A stretch of 64,000 nucleotides of DNA, from contig JAHLEZ010000010.1 of assembly GCA_020726505.1 (NCBI GenBank), positions 62,001 through 126,000 on the forward strand, read 5' to 3'. The notes below the pieces were generated by a model that saw nothing but the letters and a program-made list of their open reading frames with translations, did not search any database and was not told where the DNA came from. Origin of the DNA: Leptodontidium sp. MPI-SDFR-AT-0119. Lineage: Eukaryota; Ascomycota; Leotiomycetes; Helotiales; Leptodontidiaceae. The translations under genes were made by a program, and so were the position numbers. Below are positions 11,077 to 22,586 of this stretch, in pieces. The first letter of the stretch is position 1, and the number at the start of each line of letters is the position of its first letter.

Positions 11077-11977
11077 AGCTTGTCACGGAGTATCGTGGCT
11101 CGTGAAAAGAATCTCGAAAGCAGAGAAATGGGGAGTTCTAGTCGTCCCACTAAGCTGTTTGCCCAAGTTTGCAATAGCGTGGATGGAATCTTGGGCTTTA
11201 TTTTCTTGTGTAAATTTTCTTGTGTAAATGAAGTGGTTTGGGAAAATGAAGTGAGGTTGAGGTGTACTCCGTACAAGTGCAGGGCTGAAACGAAACGTGG
11301 GAGCGGAGTCGGGTTTGAGTTCCCGGTGCATGATGTGAATGACGAAAGAGAGTCCAAGCTGCGAATCAAAAGCAGAGCTAACTCGCAACAACAGTGAATC
11401 ATGGGAGCTTCAGAGACGAATCAAACATAAGAAGGAATCGATAACATAAGTGATAATCCATCATATTGGTGTGAGCTATGTTTGAGCTTGCTTAGTGGAT
11501 CGATCGAAGGCATGTGAGACCAGACTAGACGAGATAGTTGATTGAAGCTTAGTAGGAAATAGAGTTTGGTGGGTTGGAGCTTTCATCGTGAGAAATGTAG
11601 CTTCATAAATTATTCGGTGAATACTCTAGCGCTACTATCTGCAGCATGATATTTCCTGAAGGATGTGAGCTACTTTGCGTTGCATACCAGTGCTGAGATG
11701 CCCGTCCAACTCCAAACCAACTTTGAATTTTGTCGTGAAACTACATGATATTAACCGCCCAATGATTGCTCAAACAATAGGTTTGTCACATGCTAGCTCC
11801 CGCATTTGTCTCCTTCGCAAGTTTGAAGATACATCGGATGAAGCTTCCAGCCCCTACTCCCACCCTGACGTCTCGCTAAGCTCCTGAAATCCGAGATTAC
11901 CTACGTTTATTAACCTGCCACTCCTAGAAAGCGACCTAGCTTTGCTCTCCATAGCAAACTTAACCCGCTATATATAA
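11077..11977. other. Intergenic region
   Basis: This 0.9-kb region lies upstream of the small membrane protein and downstream of the next minus-strand gene. I see no coding frame with family resemblance. Confidence 0.4.
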
Positions 11978-12634
11978 TCATTTAGCGTTCAATCCACCGT
12001 TTTCGTGTCTTCCCTTTCTCCCTCGCTCAAGCTCATCAGCTCGATGCAAGATCCAAGCCCATTTCGTCAAACCTACAATCTCCGAGTTCTCGGTATTGTG
12101 GTTCTCTAACCCTTTTATCGAAGAAACACGGATGTCCCTTCGATTTGTTTCTGTTTTAGATCCGATTCTCCCCCTCTGGGATTGTGCATCCCAGTCTCGC
12201 TTCGCCATTCTCAGCAGGCGATATTTCTGACCACAAATACCCATGATGTACACAGCCCCTGCACTCATAAGCAAGACACATAAGATCTCTCCTTTCGATA
12301 TTGATTTCTGGAAAGGACATCCGGACATATTGCAAGAATAATCAGGTGAAGCGGTGTGGTTTAGCTCCATATGACATGGAACTTGTGGCTTGAGGATGTG
12401 GGGAATAGGTGCATCGATTCTAGGCTTGTGCCAGAATTTCGAGATATGTTCTGCTAGGTAATCGAAGGCCGAGGCTGGTCTCGAAGCCCCTATTTTGGAG
12501 ATTGAAAATCTTGTTGGAAGTCGTTGGGACATTTTGGGACTTTGCTTAGGGATCGTGTTCAGAAGGAGATTCGTGGAAATACTACCGTCCATGAATATTG
12601 ACACGAAAGGTAAATTGAAGCACATATTAAACAA
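11978..12634 (-). CDS. Hypothetical single-pass membrane protein
   Basis: An uninterrupted 218-codon frame; translation may instead start at the internal Met at about 12531 (MSQRLPTRFSISKIG), giving about 184 residues, since the first 34 residues look less constrained. The middle contains CNMSGCPFQKS followed by one hydrophobic helix (ILCVLLMSAGAVYIMGICG), then a basic, mostly polar C-terminus. The N-terminus of the shorter form is Arg/Ser-rich and could be a mitochondrial presequence. I do not recognise the family. Confidence 0.5.
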   Translation of the reverse strand: MFNMCFNLPFVSIFMDGSISTNLLLNTIPKQSPKMSQRLPTRFSISKIGASRPASAFDYLAEHISKFWHKPRIDAPIPHILKPQVPCHMELNHTASPDYSCNMSGCPFQKSISKGEILCVLLMSAGAVYIMGICGQKYRLLRMAKRDWDAQSQRGRIGSKTETNRRDIRVSSIKGLENHNTENSEIVGLTKWAWILHRADELERGRKGRHENGGLNAK

Positions 12635-13665
12635 ATTTGGTTGTGGTAGTAGTGTGGTAAGCTAGTGACTGTAACTCGCCTTGATTTCGATCTTGAGTGA
12701 TTCATACGTCACAAAATGTTGCAAAGCCCGGTCTCCACATCCCGAACTAGACAACCACTTCAACCATGGGCTACAGGTGGCTAAAATCAGTTTACTGACA
12801 CTTACCTAACACAAATGCTTGAATTAAATTTATAGCAATGGACCTCCCAGACTTGCTGATTTTTGAAAGTGGGCTGCCATGTAAGTCGCTAAAGAAATGT
12901 ATCACTTTGCGTGTGTCTTTTCGCGACGACGAGAGATCTTGAAATTTTTGTCAATATCAATACAAGTCGATGAAGCTCTGTTAGGGAGGTCTGCGTTATA
13001 TCTGATTTGGGTTAATTTTCATGAGCTCAAAAGCTGCAGAGAAATGTGAGAGGAAATTCGCTTATGAGCTCTTGGACTGTCTGAGATTTTGAAAATGGCA
13101 TGATGAGACAATTCTCTGAAGACTTATCACGAGGTCGGGTCAAAATAGTTGAAGTGACGATATGAATAATTTGGTATTTAAATGCTCGAAAAATATCGTC
13201 ATCTGAACAACATGGGTGGGCGAATAGAGAAAAGAGATGTGGTGCTAGGCCATGTGATTGTACCCTGGTGCTAGCATATTGATTTGTGATTTGGAGAAGC
13301 GACCTTCTGGGGGAGACATATGACACAAAATTTCTACTCAGTCGACCCGATCGGGCTACGGCCCTCTAACAATGGATAGTTTATACCAATTTTCCACGAT
13401 TGTCATTGTCTTTTTGAAAAGAATACCATGCGATGATCCACTTCACTCATGCTACTTCCCCCCAGAGAAACCCAACCAAACCCGCTCTAATCTGTCTAGG
13501 AAGCGCCTTGATAATTCTCATCAAAGTTTACCACCCATCTTGGATCTGTCTTGAAGTTAGCATTTGTTCTGGCAACATGAAATCACAGCTCAGCTTAGAT
13601 GAAGGCTCTGCAATTATTTAGAGCAGGAAATGGCGGGAAATCATCTCAAGCGTCCGCTTCCATTC
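12635..13665. other. Intergenic region
   Basis: About 1 kb between two minus-strand genes. Several frames of 60-99 codons exist but none has family resemblance. No repeat was seen. Confidence 0.4.
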
Positions 13666-15778
13666 TCAACTGCAGGTTCGATGAATGGGAAGCAACATAC
13701 CGTTCCAGGGCTTATCTTTGGGTAGATTGTAAGGGGCTACATGCTGCTCGTAAGGCACGATGCCGCTCTGCCAACTCGTCGTTCCCGGCTCCAATAGGCT
13801 CTTCACAACATCGCCAGGTATAACCACCCCACACTCAAAGTTGGTTAGCTTGACGAGCTTTGTATCACACGTAGCCTTGTTCTTCTTCTTATCTTCTTCA
13901 AGTGCACCCCATGCAGATTGTGAGAAGTTGGCCGAACCAATGTAGACGAAGTATGGTGCGACGTTTGTGTCTTGTGGATTGTACGCCAGGATGAGCTTCT
14001 GGTGAAATAACTTTCCGGCGTCTTTCGATTGGTAGTGATAGAAGATTCGCTTGACTGTGTTCGGTGCATCTGCCCAAGGATGAATGTGGCAACCTATGTT
14101 GCTTGCGGCGTCTTGCGACAAGACATCGGCACTCTTGACATCCCCTACAGTTGGGTAATACAACTTCATGTCTGGAACAGGCCGGCTGTCACCGCCTGCT
14201 GTAATAGATTTCTTGCCCAGCGCACAGTCATTGAAGCTATTAAGCCACTTTGCGGACAGTCTACCAATGCTTGCTGCGCATATCTCGAGCCTCATTTGGC
14301 TAGGTCCCTTCTTGGCTAGCTGTAGGTCGAGACCTAGGATAATGCGCCTCAAGCGAAGGAGGCCATGCTTTTCTGCCTTGGCACTAGAGCAGACACCAGG
14401 CACGGAGGTTGTAAGATGTACTTTGACTGTAGAATAGTTGTACATTCCTTTAATAGACTCGATAAAAGCTTCGGGGGTTCCAAGAGCCGAAAGATGTGAC
14501 AGAAAATCGGTCTCGAAGGGGGATAGCGTCGAGGTCGACCGTGAAGCCCGCTTCGGGAGATCGTGGATATACCAGTGGTTATCGCCCAGGACTGTGTCAA
14601 CATTCATCATGTTACACGATGTTATGACCAGTCTGAGAAAGTCAGGGTAAACTAGTACAAGGATCTTGGAATGAGAAGAGCCGGACGACCATGCGTAGAA
14701 GGCATGATAATTTATGCCAAGTCGCTTGAAATACAACTCGCGTAGTTTGGGCTCGATGATCGGCATCGTCTTCTTCGCGATCTTGTCTGCTTTTCCACCT
14801 TGTCCGGTGAAGGGGACACCAGCCTGTCGACATGCTTCTGAAGTCATGGGGTCTGTGGGCACGGGAAGGTCAGCGAGTGACATTCGACAGTCCCTAGGTA
14901 TCATTGCAAGAAAGGAGAAGTTGACATAAGGATCTCACTTACCCATGTTGACATCTCGTCCGATGTAGATCTATTGATTGATATCAGTAAAATCGAACTT
15001 GAACGCGGAAACGCACGCTTACTGGTACCACATTAGAGGAGTGGGAAAGTGGGAAGTGATCGTAGAATTCTTCTTCGCCAATGAAGAAGGAGAATACGCA
15101 GGCCGAAACAAGGCTTTTCCCTTGGATCACGTCTTTGAGATTGATACAGTTCTTAGCATCATGTCTACCAGGTGTCCGGGTAATGCGGAGGGCGCCGTTT
15201 AGGTACGTCATTTTGGCCACTGCTCCACTGGGAGAGGACAAGTTGGCTAGATTATATTCATTAGCATTGATAAATTCTATATCAGCGGTGAACAAACATG
15301 TGGCTCGATCGAAAGAATCCGAGTTCGTATATTTGGAGCTGGAGTTGGAGACACTAGTGGTACCCAAAACTGAAGGCGCGCGCTTCGTATTTTGTGGTCC
15401 CATCTCTTCTTCAGCTTTCCGCTTCAATCCTGCATTGCTATTTCCTTGTGGATTCGGAGATGGAGTTGGTGAGATAGAAGCTGTTGAGGAACCAGAGGCT
15501 GTCGGAGTTCCAGACGCTGTTGAAGAGCCATCCATCTTGGACAGTCTGATGGCCTCCTGAAGCTCGCGGTCTTCCTCGAGAAGCTTTGGGGAGGGGGAGG
15601 GGGAGCACGAAGCTGTTGAAGAGTCGTCCATTTGGGAGAGTCTTATGGCCTCTTGAAGCTGGCTGTCTTCCTCAAGCTGCCATGAGTCGGCACGAGATGC
15701 TTTGAGGGCTTGTCTTCGACGAAAGTTAGTCTCTTCGAATGGAATGTGGCATCCAACTTACTGTAAATCGTGATCCAT
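13666..15778 (-). CDS. TDP1: Tyrosyl-DNA phosphodiesterase with N-terminal ubiquitin-interacting motifs
   Basis: This enzyme hydrolyses the bond between topoisomerase I tyrosine and the DNA 3' phosphate, acting in nuclear repair. Four exons (15762-15778, 15023-15713, 14943-14970, 13666-14852) give 640 residues with consistent phases. The two HKN catalytic motifs are present: HSKIL near residue 304 with SCNMM, and HQKLIL near residue 528 with IGSANFSQSAWG. The N-terminus holds three ubiquitin-interacting motif-like helices: LQQALKASRAD, QLQEAIRLSQMD and ELQEAIRLSKMD, the last two separated by a Ser/Pro linker that looks duplicated. Exons 1 (17 nt) and 3 (28 nt) are micro-exons. The C-terminus after KPWNG could be spliced differently, because a GTATGT donor sits there. 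Confidence 0.93.
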
Positions 15779-17927
15779 CTTTGTTTCAAGGTGGGAATCT
15801 AAGATTAGATGAACTTGCAAAGAAATCGTTTCTTTTGTCGTGATATGGATGGAAGCAGGGAGATGGACGACGCGACAAACAGATGAATTCCTAGGAAGTT
15901 GTCACGGTCTCACGTGCAATCTTAGCTCCCATGCAGCGCGCTACTACGCGACCCTGTGAATATTACCTCCCTCTAGGTAGGTACTTTTAGGTAAACAGAG
16001 TCGAGGATGTTTGAGAGCTAGGCCCGGCCAATCTCTGCCGGGTGGGACGAAAGTTGCGGACTTCGACGAGCGAGACCACTTACACCCAACTTTGTGAGAT
16101 TTAAAAAAAAAAAAAATTCGACGTAAGATTCGTTAAACAGGTTCGACAATTTGTCTCGCACCAGAGAAAGAAATCCTTATTTTGGATTTCGATTAGCTAC
16201 TCTGCGTATTTTCATTGGTCTGAAACTTCTTGCTTCTAAATCAGTTGTTTGCTAAGATGGGCTCTTTCTCCCTCCTCTTGGATGCCGATGTAGCGCTTCG
16301 GTGAGCTATTATTGTCTATGGCTAGTCTGAGGAAGGCAGGCTAACATTCAAGGCAAATCGTCCCTTGATTCAGCTGCATTCGTGTATGATCACAGCTTTT
16401 ATACCAATCTTCAACTTCCAGAAACGTTCAGCCGAGACATGTCGCCACTGAATATTCGACTCCACCTGGGGTGGACCATTCAACTTACAAGGACGCTGAG
16501 TGTTTACAATATAGTATATATATCCGCTTGAAATAAATATTTCATACGGAGCTATGATCCTTCGTCAAAGGGCTGAAGCACATAAGCAAAACCGGACACA
16601 ACTAAAACTAGTCAAATTGAAAGACTTCAAATTTGAGCACATTTCTGGCATCGGGACACGACCCCAAAGTTCAAGCATTGTGCTTCCACGTACTGATGGT
16701 ACTTTCTAGAGTGTTTACAAGCTAGCGATTTCTTCTCCCACGATTGGTGAGGACTGTCTTAATGTATGGTCTTTATTCGATTCGATAAGTGTGTGTCTCT
16801 CAACAAAATGGATCCGCAATTAAACAAAGGTGCTGTTGAATTCGGCGGGCTATGTTAGAAATCACTTTGGTTGAAATGTGCCTTATTTTTAAGAAATTTG
16901 GGGTACAGATTGCACGGCACGTTAGAGCGTTGACCTTGTATCATGGCTGTTAATGAGTCTTGCCACGAAATACATCCATCTCTGTGGTCTTGCTCGCACG
17001 ACTGGGAGACAAGAGAGCCCCTTCATCTTTCTAGATGGCGATATCTGTCACTCTGTAGGGTATTTGAGGCCCTCAATCCTCTTCCCTCTTTCTGCGAAGG
17101 CTGTTAGCCGCTAGCTCTGCCTAGACGACTGCTGACCGGCATCAAAGTGCGAGTCCGCTTCCTGTGACCATGCTCGTCCAGAGGATTCTCCTCCAAAAGC
17201 AGTTGATCAGCCGATGTATCGAATCTCCACCGCACTAGACTCGGCATATGTTGAGGTAGAAGTAGCCCAGGATTCGGTCGAGAAGCTTATCGCTTTCGAT
17301 GCCTCGCCAGCGGCCTTGGTACTTATCGATCATGACCCGAGTCTGCCAAAATATCTTCCTGCTCCGAATCGAAAGGGGATACAGATCTCAACTCATGTCA
17401 GAAGGCGAATTGGAAAGAGCTTTGTCGCTGGGACTGGCTTGAATCTCATTCAATCGAGGCCGATGTCAAATAACTACCGACCGAATTCTGGAGGAAGGGA
17501 GTATCTGGTCTGATGCAAGGCACGTTCTTGCCATGAAGAGCACTGGTACTGCTAGAACTAGGCTTTAGTGATATATCAAACAAGCATGAGTCGTTGTGAC
17601 TGTCAGATTCGTACCCTTGTGGTTTCTCTTCTTGTTTTTTTAGCATTCCATCGTGTGATTGAACGCATGCTGAGCCAGTTAGCAGCTTTGAGATCCTTAG
17701 GCGTCTCCTTCGCGATAGCTCTGGGCAAGAAAGGGCTTCCACGCAACTGTTCATGACTGGAGAAAGTCGTGGAAACCTAGGACTTGTGCTACGCTTCATC
17801 GTGGAGCTCTAACACTCCAGAAATCCCCCTTTCATACGAGAAGGCAGGTGTTTCCCCTTTTAGATTATTATGTTGTGAAGTCAAGTTTTATTACCTAAAG
17901 CGAATTGATGTCATATATGAGTTACCT
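15779..17927. other. Long intergenic region
   Basis: More than 2 kb without a supported gene. It contains an A-tract at 16105-16117 and several short frames. A minus-strand frame at 17446-17799 (117 codons) directly downstream of the DUF7580 pseudogene is Ser-rich and might be another gene remnant, but I cannot support it. Confidence 0.4.
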
Positions 17928-19842
17928 TCATTTTCTTTCAAAGTCCTGCTCCAAGCCTTCTAGTTCAAGGATGACTGTTTGGTGAACGGCCAGTCTCAGC
18001 CCTTCACAATCCAAATCGACATCTTCGCCGAAATCGCATCCGAGACACCTCCTGACTATCCTTGCGTATCTGGGGCCTAAAATTGCAGCAACCTTCCGGC
18101 TGCAATGGTCGGTGATTTCAAAGTCGGTCCTCTCAGTTGCTGTCGACATCAGGCTGATGTCTCGGAGGGGAGCCTGGTAGGCGATTTCAAGAAGACTGAC
18201 ACCGAGCTGGAACAGGTAATCATTTCGGATTCGCTTTTCTCTGCGGGATATGCGGCTAATGGTTTGTGAATCTTCAGTGCTCACGTTGATTCTTATGAAA
18301 GGTGCAGGAATTTGATGAGATGTGGTAGGAGGAGAGGAGCTACCAGCGGTGTTGTGGGCTTTGTACCCATAGAAGACGATGTCGCTCCCTGTCCACCATG
18401 GATTAAGAAGAGGCGTTGAATGGAACTGCAGAACTGAGAAGGCAACATTTCTTGCAACTCGTATACACTCCAAGAGAGGAAGTCGGTCCAGTGGATCTGT
18501 ACGATGTCGCTCTGCCATGTTGCTCATGAGCTCATTCAATGACATGGCCCCTTCAACGTGGCAGCCTTGATCTTCTAAATATAGCTCATGAGTAATTGAA
18601 GAGACTTTCAAGTGGCCGAAACAAGAGTTCAAGCCACCAAAAGGTCTTTTGCACGCCCTCGTGATATGCAAACAAAGATCTCGGGCATCGCAGAAGTTTG
18701 GCATCAACGTTGCAGCACATGGTGATCCTGATTGGATTGTACTTGGTTGAGATGACTTGGGATATGAGGACTCGTGTGACGATGAAGTTTTTCCTGGGGA
18801 ATCCGACCCGGCGGCGAGAGGTGTTTCAATGGTAGTCAATTTTTTCCTACGCTTTGGCTTGTTGCAGTTCCTGGACTCTGAGGACGGGCTTGGCCCACGT
18901 TTGAGCGCCAACTGCAGTTTGGTCACTTCATCAATGCTGGATATGCTTCCGCCGAAGCAGTTCGGTGAGAGTCATATTGAGTCGAAGATTGAATGTACTG
19001 CTAGCCATATTGGCGTGTGGTGGCCTTTCGATTTTATACCGTCGTCTTCAGATAGGCCAACCGAGAACTGAACGCCCGAGTATTCAAGGGCGTGGCCGAG
19101 TCGGACGAGAGAAGGCTCTATTACCTTCAAATGAGCTAGATGTTGTTTATGTGATAAACATGCTGTCTGCAAAGCTTCGTAGAATTGAGTAGAGGCTTGC
19201 TGAATTCTTTGGCGCTTCTTCACGGCTAGGATCGATTCCGACGAGCGTGTGTTTGATGTTCCCTTGATAAAAACTTAGTTGTCTGCGCACTTAATGCAGA
19301 GAAGTCTTAGTTTAGGTTACGGAGGTTGTTGATACATCTCTCGATTGTTGGCCCACTGATACTGAACTTCAACTTCTTCTTGAAATGAGTTCGCCAGGCC
19401 TTTGCAGAAGTCGATTCGGTCTTGGCGCGGTGATTTTAGCGAAAGTTGTTAAATGCAGGGTTTAAACTCACTGGTATGAACTCTTGGGCCTTTTCTTGGA
19501 TTTCATGAAGTTGCTCCTCCATTTCCATCATTGTTGCAATACATGCTTCTGCAGAATGCCCTAGGTGGCTCTTCAGCCTGCCCGCCAAATCGTCAGAATC
19601 CCACATGTGATGCCCTTTTCCGTTTAACATCATGGTAGTCATTTCCGCACCGGTCAAGGGGGCCAAAAGTAGCTGACATTGTGATCGAAATATTGTCTTT
19701 TGTGCCAGCAGCTGCCGCTGGAATCGTGCGAGCTCAGGGGAGAAGTCTCTGTACCTTGAAATGGGCGGAACACATCCTCGTAATGCTCAAGAGCCGAAAT
19801 GAGAAGCGGCAAGATTCCAAGAGAAATTGAAATTCCTTCCAT
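17928..19842 (-). pseudogene. DUF7580-type fungal protein, decayed
   Basis: The product begins MEGISISLGILPLLISALEH, the usual start of a large fungal family annotated as DUF7580, whose function is unknown; the distal part (MSLNELM, DYLFQLGVSLLEIAYQAP) matches the kinase-like C-terminal domain of that family. Reading along the gene shows four lesions: a 1-nt deletion near 19754-19760 (PFQ to RYRDFSPEL), a TAA at 19307-19309 between NNLRNLN and DFSALSAQ, a frame change near 19221-19245 before VKKRQRIQQ, and a TGA at 18972-18974 between FDSI and LSPN. A normal intron donor (GTGAGT) is kept after EFIP. I infer a pseudogene. Sequencing error would not readily explain two stops plus two frame changes. 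Confidence 0.75.
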
Positions 19843-20027
19843 TCCAGACTTAATACCATAAGTTGTGCAGTTTGTATAAGTTTACGAGGATTGGTATGAC
19901 TTGGAAGGCTCATTGGAGATGGACTTGATTCAGCTGGTTGCCACGAACCGATAAATTCCTCGGGGGCTGTCGTATTTTGCAGCCGACAGAGAAAGCCTGA
20001 CAGATTGAATTCTGCCATAATTCAGCA

Positions 20028-22271
20028 GTGTGCCTCCGTTGTATGCCTTGCGAGATGTCGATGAAAAAGACTCAGATATCGAGGCTATGCCATGACCTCT
20101 TCATTCCTAGTTTTCCAATCAACTTGGCCAAAAGCATGCGAGGCGTCCTTGGCGAGCAAGTCGCTGCACATGCACCAAATTCCATTGGACACTCATCAAC
20201 AAAACCCGGAGAAATCACACCGTCGAGTCCGCTGATATCTGCTCGACCATGTTGTCCAGTAGTGCTGCTGATTGTGCAAGAGAGGGAGCGTCTGGTTCAG
20301 AAAAAGGCCATCGCACTTAAGCCTTGTCCATCGTACATTTTACTCCTCTATTCGTCCTCAGAAGAATCTTGCAAAGAAAAGGAAGTCATCAAACGCAACA
20401 TATCTAGAGCCATGAAACGACATGCACGCCCGTACGGCAGCACTTTTCTGGGCTGCGACAAAGACTTCGGCTCCAAAAATGACTGGAAGCGGCATGAGAA
20501 TTCGCAACATTTTCACTTGGAGAGTTGGAGATGCGATACGGCAAGACTACAAGCTGCCACATGTGTAAAAGTCTGCTATCGTCGAAAAACTTTCGAGCAG
20601 CATTTGGAGCAAGAGCATCAGATACGCGATCCTGAAATCGTTAAGAAGAAACTCGAAGGTTGCCGTATTGGTCGAAATTGCCAGGCCCGTTTCTGGTGTG
20701 GCTTCTGTGTTAAACTCGTGGATCTCAAAAGTAAAGGATTAAATGCTTGGACCGAGCGATTTGATCATATTGATGATCACTTCATGGGGCGTAACTGTAT
20801 GCCTCAGCAAAGTATTCAGGAATGGATCCCGGTAGATGACGACAAACCGAAAGGGCCTGTGGCTGTTCTGAAAGAAGGGAACGCGCCACATCTAGAAGAA
20901 GGAAAAGGTGGCTATGAGATTAGAGAATCGGATGCCTCTCTAGATTACGAATGGAAAGGAATGATGGATCAGAGAGGTAGTGATCTGGATGCCTTGATTG
21001 AGAGGAAAGGAGAGGGATTCTCTCCTAGCCTTGATGATCAAGATCGCCTTCGAAGTTCCTAGATAAATTATGGAAAACTCAGCGGTGACGACGATCCAGC
21101 CTTTTCCAGAGCTGCCAAGAGTGGCACTCACCCGAAGAAAAGTCACTCGTACAAACGTGCTCCAGCTCAGAAGCAACCACATGTCCATTCGGGTTTCGGC
21201 AAAGAAACACGTCCAACAGATAATGAAAGTACAATTCCTGATACAGGCGAAACCCTCCAAAGGCCTTTAAAGCTTGAAAGAGCCATCGGCAGCACCGCCA
21301 GAAAATTAGAATCAAACGAGGATGATTCACGCAGCTCGCGCCAAATTGATAAAGAGAAATCTCCATCGACTGCCAGCATGTTGAGCCCAACAAATGCCAA
21401 ACACGAAAAGTCTGAAGTCGTTTCGGAATACCCAGAAAAACCGGAAGACTCCCGAAGCGAAAAAACCTCAAAAGCCAGGGTATTCGAGGAAGTGCTGGAC
21501 GGCGCAATCACTGCCAAAGATCTGGAGTCTCGTAGGAGTCTTGACAGTGTTGCGAAGACGGAAAGCGCGGGGGCGAACTCTGAAGACACAAGCGGAATCA
21601 TGTGGAGATTCTTCGACCAGTGCTCTCTTGTATTGGCTGTGTCTGCTTCTACGTTGAGGAATCACCCAGAAATTCTCAACCGGCGGTCTGAGAAGCTGCT
21701 GGAAACATGTGCGGAAACATTGTTCCTTTGGGGAGAATCGTTCCAGCCCCCTGACCTCGATTATTTAGCCAACTGGTCTTGTGACTTGAAAGAAGCCGTC
21801 GTGCAATTCTTATTCGACATCGCGAAAGGCCTTGTCCAAGGTATGATCCTTTTGTAAGTCAAATAGAGGGCAGACTAACGAAGCTAGATTTATACCCTGG
21901 GTTTTCCGAGTTTGCAGACGTCACTTTCCAGCAAAATATTGACGAGCTATCGAAGACTGTTCTGGAGGGCGTGGGTTGGCATTTACATGACGATAACAGG
22001 ACAATCCAGCGGTGCGGATGAAAAATCCAAGAAATGTTTGGACGATTCCAGTTCCGAAAACCAATTCTCGGAAGATAAGGACGCTGGGAATCAAGAGGAG
22101 GCAGATACCGAGGATGAATTCATCTTAGACATATACACCAGTGTTCAATGTCTCATGGATCTACTCCCATCCATGGAGCAAGCACTCAGTGCCAGATCCG
22201 AGAGTTTGGCTGTGGATAATCTTGGCGATGATGATAGCGGAGTTGGTGTTGTGGAGCCGAACACAGCCTGA
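20028..22271 (+). pseudogene. C2H2-finger fungal protein, decayed
   Basis: The recognisable part starts near 20412 (MKRHARPYGSTFLGC) and contains FGSKNDWKRHENSQHF, CYRRKTFEQHLEQEH and FWCGFC, the pattern of fungal C2H2 proteins of unknown function. Three defects are visible. The first finger Cys is Ser (YGSTF). A TAG at 21060-21062 interrupts a frame that continues unchanged for 260 more codons. A frame change occurs near 21990-22020, just past a normal 47-nt intron (21841-21887). The tail is acidic and Ser-rich. The frame upstream of 20412 looks non-coding, so the true start is unknown. Two independent genes are an alternative, but the frame change after the intron argues for decay. Confidence 0.65.
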
Positions 22272-22586
22272 TATAGTGATGAAAGACTATGTTTAAGCGG
22301 CTTCTTTTTCATAAGGTCTTGATTCCTGCCGAACGGAACTTCTTTTAGAGTTTATCCTGTATAATGTGCATCTGATTTCCTTGTTGGACTCGATTAAGAA
22401 CAGACCCACTTCAATGAGATGGGAACACAGTGTTTCTCTGCCAAACGTATTTGGACACATTATTTATATAACAGATTATATTTTATGAGAGTCCCATTAT
22501 GACCGTTGAGCGAAAGAGGAACTTTGGCTAACGTTCCCCCATTCGGAAAAAGATTCACACTCAGCAGTAGAACCCAACCCAATTCA

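Noticed and set aside
10717..11397. 226-codon plus-strand frame
   Set aside because: Composition looks random, with no motif; it overlaps a better small membrane protein on the other strand.
20028..20411. N-terminal 128 codons of the C2H2 frame
   Set aside because: No resemblance to the family; probably upstream sequence that happens to be open.
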